Source of the DNA: Spirochaetia bacterium
Lineage (GTDB): Bacteria; Spirochaetota; Spirochaetia; Treponematales; Breznakiellaceae
Assembly: GCA_025997595.1 (NCBI GenBank)
Contig: BNUU01000004.1
Coordinates: 20,583 to 84,582 of the forward strand
Length of the DNA stretch: 64,000 nt
Direction of reading: 5' to 3'
The notes beneath the pieces are model-generated. The model was given only the letters and a program-made list of their open reading frames with translations. It had not been told where the DNA came from and searched no databases. The translations under genes and the position numbers were made by a program. Position 1 is the stretch's first letter. Every line of letters begins with the position of its first letter. This document shows, in pieces, positions 52,574-61,367 of this stretch.

Positions 52574-52987
52574 ATGAACCAAGTCGTTTACGTATCACGA
52601 AAGGGAAATACAAAAAAGGTTGCGGAATTTATCGCACGGGGGCTGGGGGTAAATCCTGCGGCGGCGGGGCCGGACACAAAAATCGATCATGCGGAGATAC
52701 TTTTTGTGGGCGGGGCATTATATGCGGGAAAGATAGACAGGAAACTCCGTTCCTTTCTGGAAAAACTCACCGGCGAACAGGCTGACAAGGTTGTGGTATT
52801 CTGTACCTCTATATCGGGTAAAAATATTTTAAGCGAAGTTAAATCCATTCTGGAACCGAAAAACATCAAGGTTGCCGATGAATTCTTTCACTGCAAGGGC
52901 TCTTTCTTATTTATGGAAGCGGACCGTCCTAACGAAGAGGATTTGAAACACGCGGAAGACTTTGCAAGGGCTATAATTCAAATATGA
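52574..52987 (+). CDS. Flavodoxin-family protein
   Basis: 137 residues of the flavodoxin fold: the FMN phosphate loop SRKGNTKKVAE near the N-terminus (variant of SxTGNT) and LFVGGALYAGKIDRKL; CTSISGKNILSEV. Likely FMN electron carrier or domain of a reductase. Its stop overlaps the next gene as ATGA. GGAG is upstream of ATG 52574. Confidence 0.85.
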   Translation: MNQVVYVSRKGNTKKVAEFIARGLGVNPAAAGPDTKIDHAEILFVGGALYAGKIDRKLRSFLEKLTGEQADKVVVFCTSISGKNILSEVKSILEPKNIKVADEFFHCKGSFLFMEADRPNEEDLKHAEDFARAIIQI

Positions 52988-53667
52988 TAACGGTTATTTC
53001 TTTGGGGGGATCCATTGTGGCCCCCGATGGGGTAGATGAAGGCTTTTTGAAAGATCTCGTATCTTTGGTGAGACGCCTCCTTAAAGAAGACGAAAAACGG
53101 CGTTTTATTTTTGTGGTTGGCGGGGGCGGGCCCGCACGGGCCTGGCAGAAGGCCTACAGGAACGTGACCTCAGCAGCTGCGGATGAGGAAGCGGACTGGA
53201 TCGGCATCATGGCGACCAGGCTCAACGCCCAGCTGGTCAAGGCGGTGATGGGGGAATGGTGCCGGGAAGAGGTGGTGACAAACCCCACCCAGGCGGGTCC
53301 CCTGGCGGGTCGGGTTCTGGTGGCGGCGGGCTGGAAGCCGGGCTTTTCTTCGGATTACGATGCGGTGATCCTGGCGGAGCGCTTCCAGGCGGCCATGGTG
53401 ATAAATCTTTCAAACATCGAGCAGGTCTATACCGACGACCCCCGGAAAAATCCCGATGCAAAGCCCATCGATAACATCTCCTGGGCGGATTTTTGCGCCA
53501 TGGTAGGGGACGAATGGGTCCCCGGAAAAAACGTGCCCTTTGACCCCATAGCCAGCCGCCATGCCGCCAAAATCGGCCTTAAGGTGATCTGCGCGGCGGG
53601 GAAGAACCTCCCCAATTTGGAAAAGATACTCTCCGGGGAACCCTTCCTGGGAACCACTATCGGGTAA
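52984..53667 (+). CDS. pyrH: UMP kinase, archaeal-like PyrH
   Basis: 227-residue amino acid kinase-fold UMP kinase, the shorter archaeal-type family. [46 protein letters not shown] and [22 protein letters not shown] are diagnostic. Makes UDP from UMP with ATP. Overlaps the flavodoxin gene by 4 nt, which is an unusual coupling. Confidence 0.88.
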   Translation: MITVISLGGSIVAPDGVDEGFLKDLVSLVRRLLKEDEKRRFIFVVGGGGPARAWQKAYRNVTSAAADEEADWIGIMATRLNAQLVKAVMGEWCREEVVTNPTQAGPLAGRVLVAAGWKPGFSSDYDAVILAERFQAAMVINLSNIEQVYTDDPRKNPDAKPIDNISWADFCAMVGDEWVPGKNVPFDPIASRHAAKIGLKVICAAGKNLPNLEKILSGEPFLGTTIG

Positions 53668-53741
53668 ATTCCAGAGCCCTTTTCAGCGAAGGGTTTTTTC
53701 AGTATCATCATATATTATTTATATGCACCAAGGAGCGAGGA

Positions 53742-55409
53742 ATGGAAATATCCGCCTTACAGAAAGCACGTTATGCCTATAAACCGAAACTGCCTGCCTG
53801 CCTGTCACGGGAAATCACCGGGATCGGTGTTGAACTTGGCGCGCCCACCGAATCCCTTGCGGATCAGGGGGAGCTCCGCTCCCTCTTCAAAAATACCTAC
53901 GGGAAGCCCCTGGCCGCCTTTGCGGAGGGCAAAAACGACAAAATCGGCCGCAGGCTGGCTGTGGGGGTTATCCTCTCCGGGGGACAGGCGCCCGGCGGGC
54001 ACAATGTGATCGCCGGCCTTTTCGACGGCCTTAAAAAGGGAAACCCCGAATCAAAGCTTTACGGCTTCCTCGGCGGTCCCAGCGGGCTCATCGACAACAA
54101 GACCGTGGAAATCACTTCGTCCTTTATGGACGAATACCGGAACACCGGGGGCTTCGACATGATCGGTTCCGGGCGTACCAAGATTGAAACTCCGGAACAG
54201 TTTGCCGCCTCCCTGGCAACCGCGCAGAAGCTGGGCCTCGACGCGGTGGTGATCATCGGCGGGGACGATTCCAACACCAACGCCGCCCTGCTGGCGGAGT
54301 ATTTTGAGGCCCACGCCGCCGGGGGCGCGAAAATTCAGGTAATCGGCTGCCCCAAGACCATCGACGGGGACCTCAAAAACGAATACATCGAAACCTCCTT
54401 CGGCTTCGACACGGCGGTAAAAACCTACAGCGAGCTTATCGGGAACATCGAACGGGACGCCAACAGCGCGAAAAAATACTGGCACTTCATCAAACTCATG
54501 GGCCGGTCCGCAAGCCATATTGCACTGGAATGCGCCCTGCAAACCCAGCCCAACATCTGCCTCATCTCCGAGGAAGTGGAAGCCAAAAAACTTTCCCTGG
54601 GGCAGATTGTGGACCAGATCGCCGATTCCGTTGTCAAACGGGCGGCGAATAAGGAAAACTTCGGGGTGGTCCTGATCCCCGAGGGGCTCGTGGAATTCAT
54701 CCCCGAGATGAAGGCCCTGATCGCGGAACTTAACGATATCATGGCCCACGATGCCAGCGAGTTTACCGCGGAGGGCGACTTCCTGATCAGGATTGAGTGG
54801 CTTGGCAAGAAACTCTCCCCCGCATCCACCACCGTGTTAAAGAGCCTCCCCACGGAGATTGCCGAGCAGTTCCTCATGGACCGGGACCCCCACGGCAATG
54901 TGCAGGTCTCCCGGATCGAAACCGAAAAGCTCCTCATGGGCATGGTGGAAAAACGGCTTGCCGGCCTCAAGGCCGCCGGAAAGTACACCGGGTCCTTCAG
55001 CGCCCTGGGGCACTTCTTCGGCTACGAAGGCCGCTGCGCCTTCCCCTCCAACTTCGACGCCGACTACTGCTACAGCCTGGGCTTCAGCGCCTTCGTGCTC
55101 ATCGCATCGGGACTCACGGGCTACCTTTCCAGCGTCCGTAACCTCTGCGCTCCTGCAGCGCAGTGGGCAGCCGGGGGGGTCCCCCTCACCATGATGATGA
55201 ACATGGAACAGCGCCACGGCTCCCAAAAGCCGGTGATCAAAAAGGCCCTGGTTGAACTGGAGGGGGCGCCTTTCAAGGCCCTTGAGATCGCCCGTGCAAC
55301 CTGGGCGGTAAAAACCAGTTTTCTCTTCCCCGGCGCCATCCAGTACTTCGGCCCTGCGGAAGTCTGTGACCAGCCGACCAGGACATTGAAACTGGAACAT
55401 AAAAAATAG
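53742..55409 (+). CDS. pfp: Pyrophosphate--fructose 6-phosphate 1-phosphotransferase
   Basis: 555-residue PPi-dependent PFK of the long type: [16 protein letters not shown] at the N-terminus, [16 protein letters not shown] (the second Asp of GGDD is the PPi-type signature), [24 protein letters not shown], and [19 protein letters not shown]. The enzyme uses PPi for the committed or reversible glycolytic step. It is encoded away from gap-pgk-tpiA. SD GGAGCGAGG precedes ATG 53742. Confidence 0.95.
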   Translation: MEISALQKARYAYKPKLPACLSREITGIGVELGAPTESLADQGELRSLFKNTYGKPLAAFAEGKNDKIGRRLAVGVILSGGQAPGGHNVIAGLFDGLKKGNPESKLYGFLGGPSGLIDNKTVEITSSFMDEYRNTGGFDMIGSGRTKIETPEQFAASLATAQKLGLDAVVIIGGDDSNTNAALLAEYFEAHAAGGAKIQVIGCPKTIDGDLKNEYIETSFGFDTAVKTYSELIGNIERDANSAKKYWHFIKLMGRSASHIALECALQTQPNICLISEEVEAKKLSLGQIVDQIADSVVKRAANKENFGVVLIPEGLVEFIPEMKALIAELNDIMAHDASEFTAEGDFLIRIEWLGKKLSPASTTVLKSLPTEIAEQFLMDRDPHGNVQVSRIETEKLLMGMVEKRLAGLKAAGKYTGSFSALGHFFGYEGRCAFPSNFDADYCYSLGFSAFVLIASGLTGYLSSVRNLCAPAAQWAAGGVPLTMMMNMEQRHGSQKPVIKKALVELEGAPFKALEIARATWAVKTSFLFPGAIQYFGPAEVCDQPTRTLKLEHKK

Positions 55410-55426
55410 ACAGGAGAAGAACACAG

Positions 55427-56173
55427 ATGCTATCGTCACCACATGTTTTTTTTATTTTTTTGACCTTCGGTCTGGCCATAACAGCCGCAGTTATTTTCGG
55501 CAAAAGGGGCTTCGATGAGCGGTTACTTTATGTCTGCTGTGTAATCAGCGTGTTGTGTGAGGGGATCAAAATCTTTTTCTTTATCACCGTGCGCGGTTCC
55601 TACGACGATGGGGCGCAATACTACTTATCCAAGCGTGATCTGCCCTTTAACCTTTGCAGTATTCAAATATTATTTCTGTTTATAGGGACACTGGTAAAAA
55701 ATAAAAAGATACGGGAAAGCGTTTTTACTTTTATGATGCCCACGACCATAGCGGGTGCGTCAATGGCTATTCTGATACCCACCATGCTCGTGGAATTCGG
55801 TCCGTGGACGATTATCAACTATCAATACATGTTTTATCACTCGATGCTCGTCTTTTTCGGCCTGTACCTTTACATAACAAAGCCGATAGAGTTTAACATC
55901 AAGACATATATAAAAAGCATCCTGATGATGTTAGGATACCTCTACTTTGCAATATACATAAACGCCATACTCGGCCCCGGCTCGAATGCGAACATGGGCT
56001 ATGTGACAAAGGCGCCCATGCCCAATCTGCCGGTATTTAATATGGACAATGGCTGGATTGCCTATATATTCACCCTTATAGCCAGCACAGTGGTCCTGAT
56101 AACATTGGTATACTCCCCTGTTTTAATAAAAAAACTTATACAATACCTCACTGCGCGGAAAAAGAAAGTCTAA
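55427..56173 (+). CDS. YwaF-family (TIGR02206-like) integral membrane protein
   Basis: 248 residues with about six hydrophobic helices (FFIFLTFGLAITAAVIF; LLYVCCVISVLCEGIKIFFFI; LPFNLCSIQILFLFIG). The conserved LPFNLCSIQ region and the YMFYHSMLVFFGLYL region mark the YwaF family. Function unknown. It follows pfp by 17 nt and precedes the DUF4139 gene by 20 nt. Confidence 0.8.
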   Translation: MLSSPHVFFIFLTFGLAITAAVIFGKRGFDERLLYVCCVISVLCEGIKIFFFITVRGSYDDGAQYYLSKRDLPFNLCSIQILFLFIGTLVKNKKIRESVFTFMMPTTIAGASMAILIPTMLVEFGPWTIINYQYMFYHSMLVFFGLYLYITKPIEFNIKTYIKSILMMLGYLYFAIYINAILGPGSNANMGYVTKAPMPNLPVFNMDNGWIAYIFTLIASTVVLITLVYSPVLIKKLIQYLTARKKKV

Positions 56174-56193
56174 GAAACCGCCAAGGAATTATC

Positions 56194-58356
56194 ATGAAAA
56201 ATTTTGTACCAATGCTGCTGCTCTTTTGTCTTGCGGGCGTTCTTATCCCCGCCGCCGGCAGCCTTTCCGCCCAGTCTGTCAGAGACGGGGGCGCGCCGCA
56301 AGGTGTTTCGCAGGCCGCCGCCGCACAAAGCGGCGCCCTCCCCCTCCGCCGGATCAGTCTCTTTTCTTCCGGGGTGGGTTATTTTGAACATTCGGGGACC
56401 CTCTCCGGTTCCGCAGAAATCAGGCTCCCCTTCAAGGCCGCTTCGGTGAACGACGCGCTGAAATCCCTGGCGCTGAATAACGGCGGGTCCGATTCCCCTT
56501 CGGTGAGTTATCCTTCGGAACAGACCCTGCTGCAAACACTGCGGAGTCTCAAAATCGATCTGTCCAACGATCCCGACACGGCAGAAATTCTGAACAGCCT
56601 CCGGGGAGCGGAGATCGAGGTTGCGGCGCCAAACCCCATTACCGGGCGAATCACCGGGGTCGAATACCGGATTAGCTCCGTGGAAGCCGCAGCGGAGGAA
56701 CCCTGGGTGTCCCTGTTTACCCCACAGGGTTTACGGGCCATCAGTTTACGGGAGATCAATTCCCTTACCTTTAAGGATCCCCAGATCAACACGGACCTTG
56801 GGCGTGCGCTGGACCTTATCATGGCCTCCCGGAATTCCGATTCACGGGACCTTACGGTTTCCCTGCCGGGGACCGGGAGCCGTCCGGTTACCATAAGTTA
56901 TGTGATCCCCTCCCCGGTGTGGAAGGTTTCCTACCGGCTGGACCTGGGCGGGGCCGACGGCAGAGCCGTAAGTGCGGCTTCAGGCGGAAACTCCGTTTCC
57001 GCCCGCTTCCAGGGCTGGGCCATTGTTGACAATGACGGCGACACGGACTGGAACAATGTGGAGCTCTCCCTGGTCGCCGGGCGTCCTGTCTCCTTTATAC
57101 AGAACCTCTATCCGCCCTACTACCTTGCCCGCCCCACCCTCCCCCTTGCCATTGCGGGAGCAGCCCAGGCGGAAACCTGGGATTCGGGTTATGGCGGCAG
57201 TTACGGAGTGACGGCGGATACGGCTGCGGCTCTGGAATCTGTTGTTCCAAATTCAATGCTGAAGGCGGCGCAGAGATCCGCTGCCCAGTATGAAGCGATG
57301 GATTCCCCTTCCCCGATGGCGCCCGTCGCACCAAGGCCGGCGCCTGCGGCGGGACTGGGCGCCGTTTCCGCCGCGGGATCGGCTGCGGGACAGGCTGCGG
57401 GGGATCAGTTTGAGTTTACGATAAAAAGACCCGTCACCCTTATGCGCCGGATGAGCGCCATGCTGCCCCTGGCTGACGGAAACATTGAGGCAAAGAAACT
57501 GCTTATTTTTTCCGGGGCCAGCGCCCTGGGAAAAAACATCCATCCTGCTCTGGGGGCGGAAATCAGTAATACTACGGGGATAAAGCTCCCCGCAGGCCCC
57601 ATCACGGTCTATGACGGCGGAACCTATGCGGGGGACGCCCTTATCGAATTTCTTAACCACGGGGAAAAGCGGCTCATCTCCTGGGGGGAGGATCTTTCCG
57701 TCACCGGGACCGCTGCGGCTTCCTCCGAGCGGACGTTGAGTGCGGTAACCATAAGCGGCGCCCTTATGACCATCAGCCGGAAACAGGGATACGAAAAAAA
57801 GTATACCATTAAGAGTACCGCCGCCGAAAAAAAATCCCTTGTTATTGAGCATCCCATTACCGCAGGGGCAGCCCTTAAGGAGCCCCTATCCTTTACCGAG
57901 CAGACCCCATCGGTTTACCGGTTTACCCGGGAACTGCCGGCGAACGGGGAACTGGAATTTATTGTCCGGGAAGAAAGCCCCTTTTATGAACGGATAAGCC
58001 TGACGGGGCTGCGGCTTGATACCCTGGTAAGCTACGCATCGAATCAGGAAATTCCCGCAGCGGTGCAGGCCAGGCTCCGGCAGGCGGTTGAACTGAAACG
58101 AAAAGCCGACGACGCTGCCAGGGCCAGTACGGATCTGGAAAGCCGCCGGACCTTTCTTATTTCCGAACAGGACCGGATCAGGCGGAACCTGGAAGCCGCA
58201 GGGAGTACCAGTCAGCAGGGCCAGGAATACCTAAGGCGGATGTCAGCCCTGGACGCCGATATCGACGCCCAAAACCGTCAGATTGAGGAAAGCGCCAAGG
58301 CAGCCGAGGCCGCCCGGAAGGCCTTCGAAGATTACCTCGGCGCATTGGAGCTTTAA
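56194..58356 (+). CDS. DUF4139 exported protein
   Basis: 720 residues: signal peptide (LIPAAGSLSAQS), a DUF4139-type beta-rich domain over most of the length (GSRPVTISYVIPSPVWKVSYRLDL; WAIVDNDGDTDWNNVELSLVAGRP), a low-complexity Ala/Gly/Pro insert near residues 370-400, and a C-terminal coiled coil (ASTDLESRRTFLISEQDRIRRNLEAA). Likely periplasmic/outer-membrane; function unknown. Confidence 0.85.
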   Translation: MKNFVPMLLLFCLAGVLIPAAGSLSAQSVRDGGAPQGVSQAAAAQSGALPLRRISLFSSGVGYFEHSGTLSGSAEIRLPFKAASVNDALKSLALNNGGSDSPSVSYPSEQTLLQTLRSLKIDLSNDPDTAEILNSLRGAEIEVAAPNPITGRITGVEYRISSVEAAAEEPWVSLFTPQGLRAISLREINSLTFKDPQINTDLGRALDLIMASRNSDSRDLTVSLPGTGSRPVTISYVIPSPVWKVSYRLDLGGADGRAVSAASGGNSVSARFQGWAIVDNDGDTDWNNVELSLVAGRPVSFIQNLYPPYYLARPTLPLAIAGAAQAETWDSGYGGSYGVTADTAAALESVVPNSMLKAAQRSAAQYEAMDSPSPMAPVAPRPAPAAGLGAVSAAGSAAGQAAGDQFEFTIKRPVTLMRRMSAMLPLADGNIEAKKLLIFSGASALGKNIHPALGAEISNTTGIKLPAGPITVYDGGTYAGDALIEFLNHGEKRLISWGEDLSVTGTAAASSERTLSAVTISGALMTISRKQGYEKKYTIKSTAAEKKSLVIEHPITAGAALKEPLSFTEQTPSVYRFTRELPANGELEFIVREESPFYERISLTGLRLDTLVSYASNQEIPAAVQARLRQAVELKRKADDAARASTDLESRRTFLISEQDRIRRNLEAAGSTSQQGQEYLRRMSALDADIDAQNRQIEESAKAAEAARKAFEDYLGALEL

Positions 58357-58384
58357 AAACCTGCCGCCAATAGGCAGAAAGGCC

Positions 58385-58413
58385 TTTACCTGCGGCTTAA
58401 ATGTTGCTATAGT
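58385..58413 (+). promoter_or_regulatory. GH18 gene promoter, extended -10, near-leaderless
   Basis: TTTACC (58385-58390), 17-nt spacer, TGCTATAGT (-10 58408-58413), 8 nt before ATG 58422. No SD is present. Confidence 0.6.
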
Positions 58414-58421
58414 AACACAAA

Positions 58422-59504
58422 ATGAATTATAGAAGCATGATACTCTTATGCCTGCTGGCGCCGTTCCTGTTTACCACCTGCTCTTCCGCACCGGAAAAGA
58501 CAGCGGCCCTTCCCTCAGATGAAGCCATCCTCCTTGCTGAAGAAGATCAGGAGGAGCAGTCCCTTGAGGAAGAAGACGAATGGATAGAGCTTCCCCCTCC
58601 GTCAGAAAGCCTCCCGGTTTCATCCTTTAAGGAGATCTGGGGCTATATAATTACGGGCCAGGAAAACGCCCTGCGTCGGGACCTGCCCGTTTCGGATGCG
58701 GTGTACCACAGTGCGGATATCGATACTTACGGCAAGCTGAGGGGGGTTCCCAACCCTAAAAACATCGCCTCCCACTTTAAAGGACGTCTCCATATGGACG
58801 TGATGTGCAATGGCGCGGCGCTCACCCACTTTGTCCTTGCACCGGGCAGTACCGAACGGAAGGAACTTATCGCCGACCTGCTGGCCGCCGCCCGCAATTT
58901 TGACGGCCTCCAGATAGACTTTGAGAACATTCCCGAGCGTGACGCCGGCGCCTTCCTTTCCTTCTTAACCGAACTGCGGGCAGGATTAGGGGACAAAATG
59001 TTTACCATAGCGCTCCCCGCCCGGACAAAAACCTCAAGCAATAATTGGTACCATTACGACGCAATAAAACCCCTGGTGGACCGTATCCTCCTGATGGCCT
59101 ACGATGAACACTGGTCCACCAGTGCCCCGGGCCCCATTGCCTCCATGGCCTGGTGTAAAAACGTGGCAGCCTACGCCTTGCAAACCATAGGCCGGGAAAA
59201 GCTCATCATGGGCCTCCCCTTTTACGGCCGGGCCTGGGGAGATACCAACCCCTCAAAGGCCTATGTGTATTCAGGTATAGAAAGAATACGGGGAGAAAAC
59301 AATGTCACCGAAGTCCGCCGGGAAAACGGCATCCCCACCTTCAACTATGAGGTACCTGTTTCGGTCAAAGTCTACTACGAGGACGACTATTCCCTCGCGG
59401 TGAGAATGGACCTGTACCGCACCTTGGGGGTAAACTCCATAGGCTTCTGGCGCCTTGGTCAGGAAACCCTGGCCGTCTGGAACCAGCTAAAACTTGACCA
59501 TTGA
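58422..59504 (+). CDS. Glycoside hydrolase family 18 lipoprotein
   Basis: 360 residues. Lipobox LFTTC (C20), an acidic linker (EEDQEEQSLEEEDEW) and a GH18 barrel with catalytic motif DGLQIDFE (D161-E168, acid E168), then YDEHW and GLPFYGRAW. Such enzymes cut peptidoglycan or chitin-like beta-1,4 sugar chains and resemble spore-cortex YdhD/YaaH-like enzymes. It is anchored in the envelope. Leaderless promoter. Confidence 0.88.
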   Translation: MNYRSMILLCLLAPFLFTTCSSAPEKTAALPSDEAILLAEEDQEEQSLEEEDEWIELPPPSESLPVSSFKEIWGYIITGQENALRRDLPVSDAVYHSADIDTYGKLRGVPNPKNIASHFKGRLHMDVMCNGAALTHFVLAPGSTERKELIADLLAAARNFDGLQIDFENIPERDAGAFLSFLTELRAGLGDKMFTIALPARTKTSSNNWYHYDAIKPLVDRILLMAYDEHWSTSAPGPIASMAWCKNVAAYALQTIGREKLIMGLPFYGRAWGDTNPSKAYVYSGIERIRGENNVTEVRRENGIPTFNYEVPVSVKVYYEDDYSLAVRMDLYRTLGVNSIGFWRLGQETLAVWNQLKLDH

Positions 59505-59543
59505 CAAAATAAAACAAAATAACTAGACTGTTCTTGTTTTTAT

Positions 59544-59625
59544 GCGGCCATGGTGGAACTGGTAGACACGCTAGCTTGAGGTGCTAGTGGCGAGAGCCAT
59601 GGAAGTTCAAGTCTTCTTGGCCGCA
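59544..59625 (+). tRNA. tRNA-Leu (GAG)
   Basis: Acceptor GCGGCCA/TGGCCGC, D stem GTG/CAC, anticodon stem CTAGC/GCTAG with loop TTGAGGT (anticodon GAG at 59578-59580), long variable arm (TGGCGAGAGCCA) as in class II tRNA, T arm GAAG-TTCAAGT-CTTC. Discriminator A59625. CCA is not encoded. An integrase gene begins 100 nt downstream, so the 3' end is the likely attachment site of the element. Confidence 0.93.
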
Positions 59626-59667
59626 ATAAGCTAATTCTTTATAATACAAAGAATTAGCTTATTTTTT
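59625..59667 (+). terminator. tRNA-Leu terminator
   Basis: A perfect 16-bp stem (59625-59640/59648-59663, loop ATAATAC) followed by more T, a strong intrinsic terminator. The same region may also carry the recombination crossover with the tRNA end. Confidence 0.8.
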
Positions 59668-59697
59668 GGGGCTAAAAAACAGCAAAAAGCCCCAAAA
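59664..59697. repeat. GGGGCT/AGCCCC hairpin at the element start
   Basis: TTTTGGGGCT (59664-59673) and AGCCCCAAAA (59688-59697) form a 10-bp stem around an A-rich 14-nt loop. The AGCCCC/GGGGCT stem core recurs at 61199-61231, 63513-63525 and 63567-63600. Confidence 0.65.
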
Positions 59698-59713
59698 TGA
59701 TACATAAATGATA

Positions 59714-59735
59714 CATAGTCATAAAAATGACTATG
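59714..59735 (+). promoter_or_regulatory. Hairpin covering the integrase start codon
   Basis: Stem CATAGTCAT/ATGACTATG with an AAAA loop. The right arm contains the ATG of the integrase (59727) and a second ATG. Upstream are two direct repeats ATGATACATA (59698-59707 and 59709-59718), possible binding sites for a regulator or excisionase. Confidence 0.55.
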
Positions 59736-61187
59736 TTAGACCATGAAATTTTGTCCCTACAAAGGGAATTATTGTTAAATAAGCTAATGGAAGTTGATAA
59801 ACAGATGGGGTCCGTATCCCTTAGACCCAAAAAAGGTTATACCCTCATGTTTAGAAATGGTATCTATTATGTTAGATACTATAATGAGGAAACAAAAAAA
59901 GATTTACCAATGAATAGAACCCTAAATACAGGGGATAAAGAAGAAGCCGAAAAAAGGGCCATCCAGTATAAAGAAGCTTTTATTGCTGACTATTATAGAA
60001 AGAAATCAAGGGTCAAAGACATTTACGGGCTATTCTCAAATTTCTACAAGCTGGAAAAATCCACCTACCTACAAGACCAGATAAAAAGGGGGGATCGTGC
60101 CCTTAGCCCGGCAATCATTAAAAAATACGATGGTTATATGAATAACCATTGGATCCCCTTCTTGAAAGAACATGGAATCAAGAGGATCGAAGAAATAACC
60201 CTTGAGGGGACCATAAAAGCCTTTCAGGATTATTTACTAGATAAGGGTATCAGTAAAAAAACCATAAACACCAACATTATAAATGGGGTAATAAAACCCG
60301 TTTTTGATACTGTTATGAAAGATAAAAATATTTTCAATACCAATACCAAATACAACCTAAAGGGAGCAAAACAGGAACAGACAGGGACCACCCCCCAAGC
60401 TAAAACCTTATTCTTACTTAACAACCCTGATTTATGGCAACTGTACAGAAATGGTAAAGTAATGAATGGGAGGACATACAAAAAGTACCGGTTATGGTGT
60501 CTTTTATCGGCCACTACAGGGCTACGGGAAGGGGAAATTTTCTATTTAAGGAAAACAGACTTTGATAAAATCAAAGATGTTCCCTACTTATTTGTAAATA
60601 ATGATGATGGTAGAAACCTAAAGACAGAAAATGCCAAAAGGAAGGTACCACTTCCGGCAATAACCTTAAATGCCATAAGGGAATACATTGATGAAAATCA
60701 AGTCAAAGATTATTTATTCTGTAAAAATACAAGCAGTAACATTGACACAAAGGGCTTTATGTATGCATTTTTACATTTAGCAGCACACCTCGGGTATACT
60801 CAAAAAGACCTGATAGATAAAAATCTAAGGTTTCATTCCCTTCGGGTATTCTATAAGACATTATTAAACAGAAGCGAGTTGAAAGAGGACATAGTTGAAT
60901 ACCTCATGGGCCACAAGATTGACATGGGGAGTATGAAGGAGAGATACAACAACAGGAATGACTTAGATGATGCTTTTTTTGTAAAGTATGGGAAAACTGT
61001 AATCAATTACTTTAACGAACACATGAAGGAGAATTTTACCCATACCACGAAAGAAGTTAAATTTAAGGATAAACGAGGAAAATTTCAACAATACACTACC
61101 CATGTCCTTGATAACATTACAGATGATGTAAATGATGATTTTACTTGGGGTATTTTTGATGATCACGAAACAATATCTTCTGTTTGA
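59727..61187 (+). CDS. Tyrosine recombinase (integrase)
   Basis: 486-residue site-specific recombinase. An N-terminal AP2/arm-like DNA-binding region (SVSLRPKKGYTLMFRNGIYYVRYY) and core-binding domain precede the catalytic domain. Active-site residues: R267 (TTGLREGEI), H370/R373 (FHSLRVFY), H396 (MGHKID) and nucleophile Y407 (KERYNN). It is directly downstream of tRNA-Leu, consistent with integration in that gene. AT-rich coding. No SD is visible at ATG 59727. Confidence 0.9.
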   Translation: MTMLDHEILSLQRELLLNKLMEVDKQMGSVSLRPKKGYTLMFRNGIYYVRYYNEETKKDLPMNRTLNTGDKEEAEKRAIQYKEAFIADYYRKKSRVKDIYGLFSNFYKLEKSTYLQDQIKRGDRALSPAIIKKYDGYMNNHWIPFLKEHGIKRIEEITLEGTIKAFQDYLLDKGISKKTINTNIINGVIKPVFDTVMKDKNIFNTNTKYNLKGAKQEQTGTTPQAKTLFLLNNPDLWQLYRNGKVMNGRTYKKYRLWCLLSATTGLREGEIFYLRKTDFDKIKDVPYLFVNNDDGRNLKTENAKRKVPLPAITLNAIREYIDENQVKDYLFCKNTSSNIDTKGFMYAFLHLAAHLGYTQKDLIDKNLRFHSLRVFYKTLLNRSELKEDIVEYLMGHKIDMGSMKERYNNRNDLDDAFFVKYGKTVINYFNEHMKENFTHTTKEVKFKDKRGKFQQYTTHVLDNITDDVNDDFTWGIFDDHETISSV

Positions 61188-61198
61188 TAAAAGATACC

Positions 61199-61231
61199 AG
61201 CCCCGGACATTATGATTATAGGTCCGGGGCT
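61199..61231. repeat. AGCCCCGGAC hairpin after the integrase gene
   Basis: AGCCCCGGAC (61199-61208) and GTCCGGGGCT (61222-61231) enclose 13 nt. There is no T-run on the plus strand, so terminator function is doubtful. The same AGCCCCGGA stem recurs at 63567-63600. Confidence 0.65.
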
Positions 61232-61244
61232 AATTAAAAAAGAA

Positions 61245-61273
61245 TTGACAAAAAAGGGTCAAAAAGTGATTAT
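61245..61273 (+). promoter_or_regulatory. Candidate promoter of the primase-helicase gene
   Basis: TTGACA (61245-61250), 17-nt spacer, GATTAT (61268-61273). TTGAC and GTCAA around the -35 form a small inverted repeat that could be an operator. Confidence 0.5.
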
Positions 61274-61320
61274 TTTATAAATTTCTTGTTAATGTACTAC
61301 TAATAAAAGAAACCAAATCT

Positions 61321-61357
61321 TCGTGTTTTATCGGGCCCGAACTTTGGTAAAACACGA
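61321..61357 (+). promoter_or_regulatory. Leader hairpin touching the SD of the primase-helicase gene
   Basis: TCGTGTTTTA (61321-61330) pairs with TAAAACACGA (61348-61357), with an inner palindrome CGGGCCCG. The right arm overlaps the SD GAGGAGG at 61356-61362 by two bases, so folding could limit ribosome access. Confidence 0.6.
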
Positions 61358-61367
61358 GGAGGACGGT

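Noticed and set aside
59544..59625. Second attachment site of the element within the window
   Set aside because: I looked for another copy of the tRNA-Leu 3' end downstream to 64000 and found none. The element simply runs past the window.
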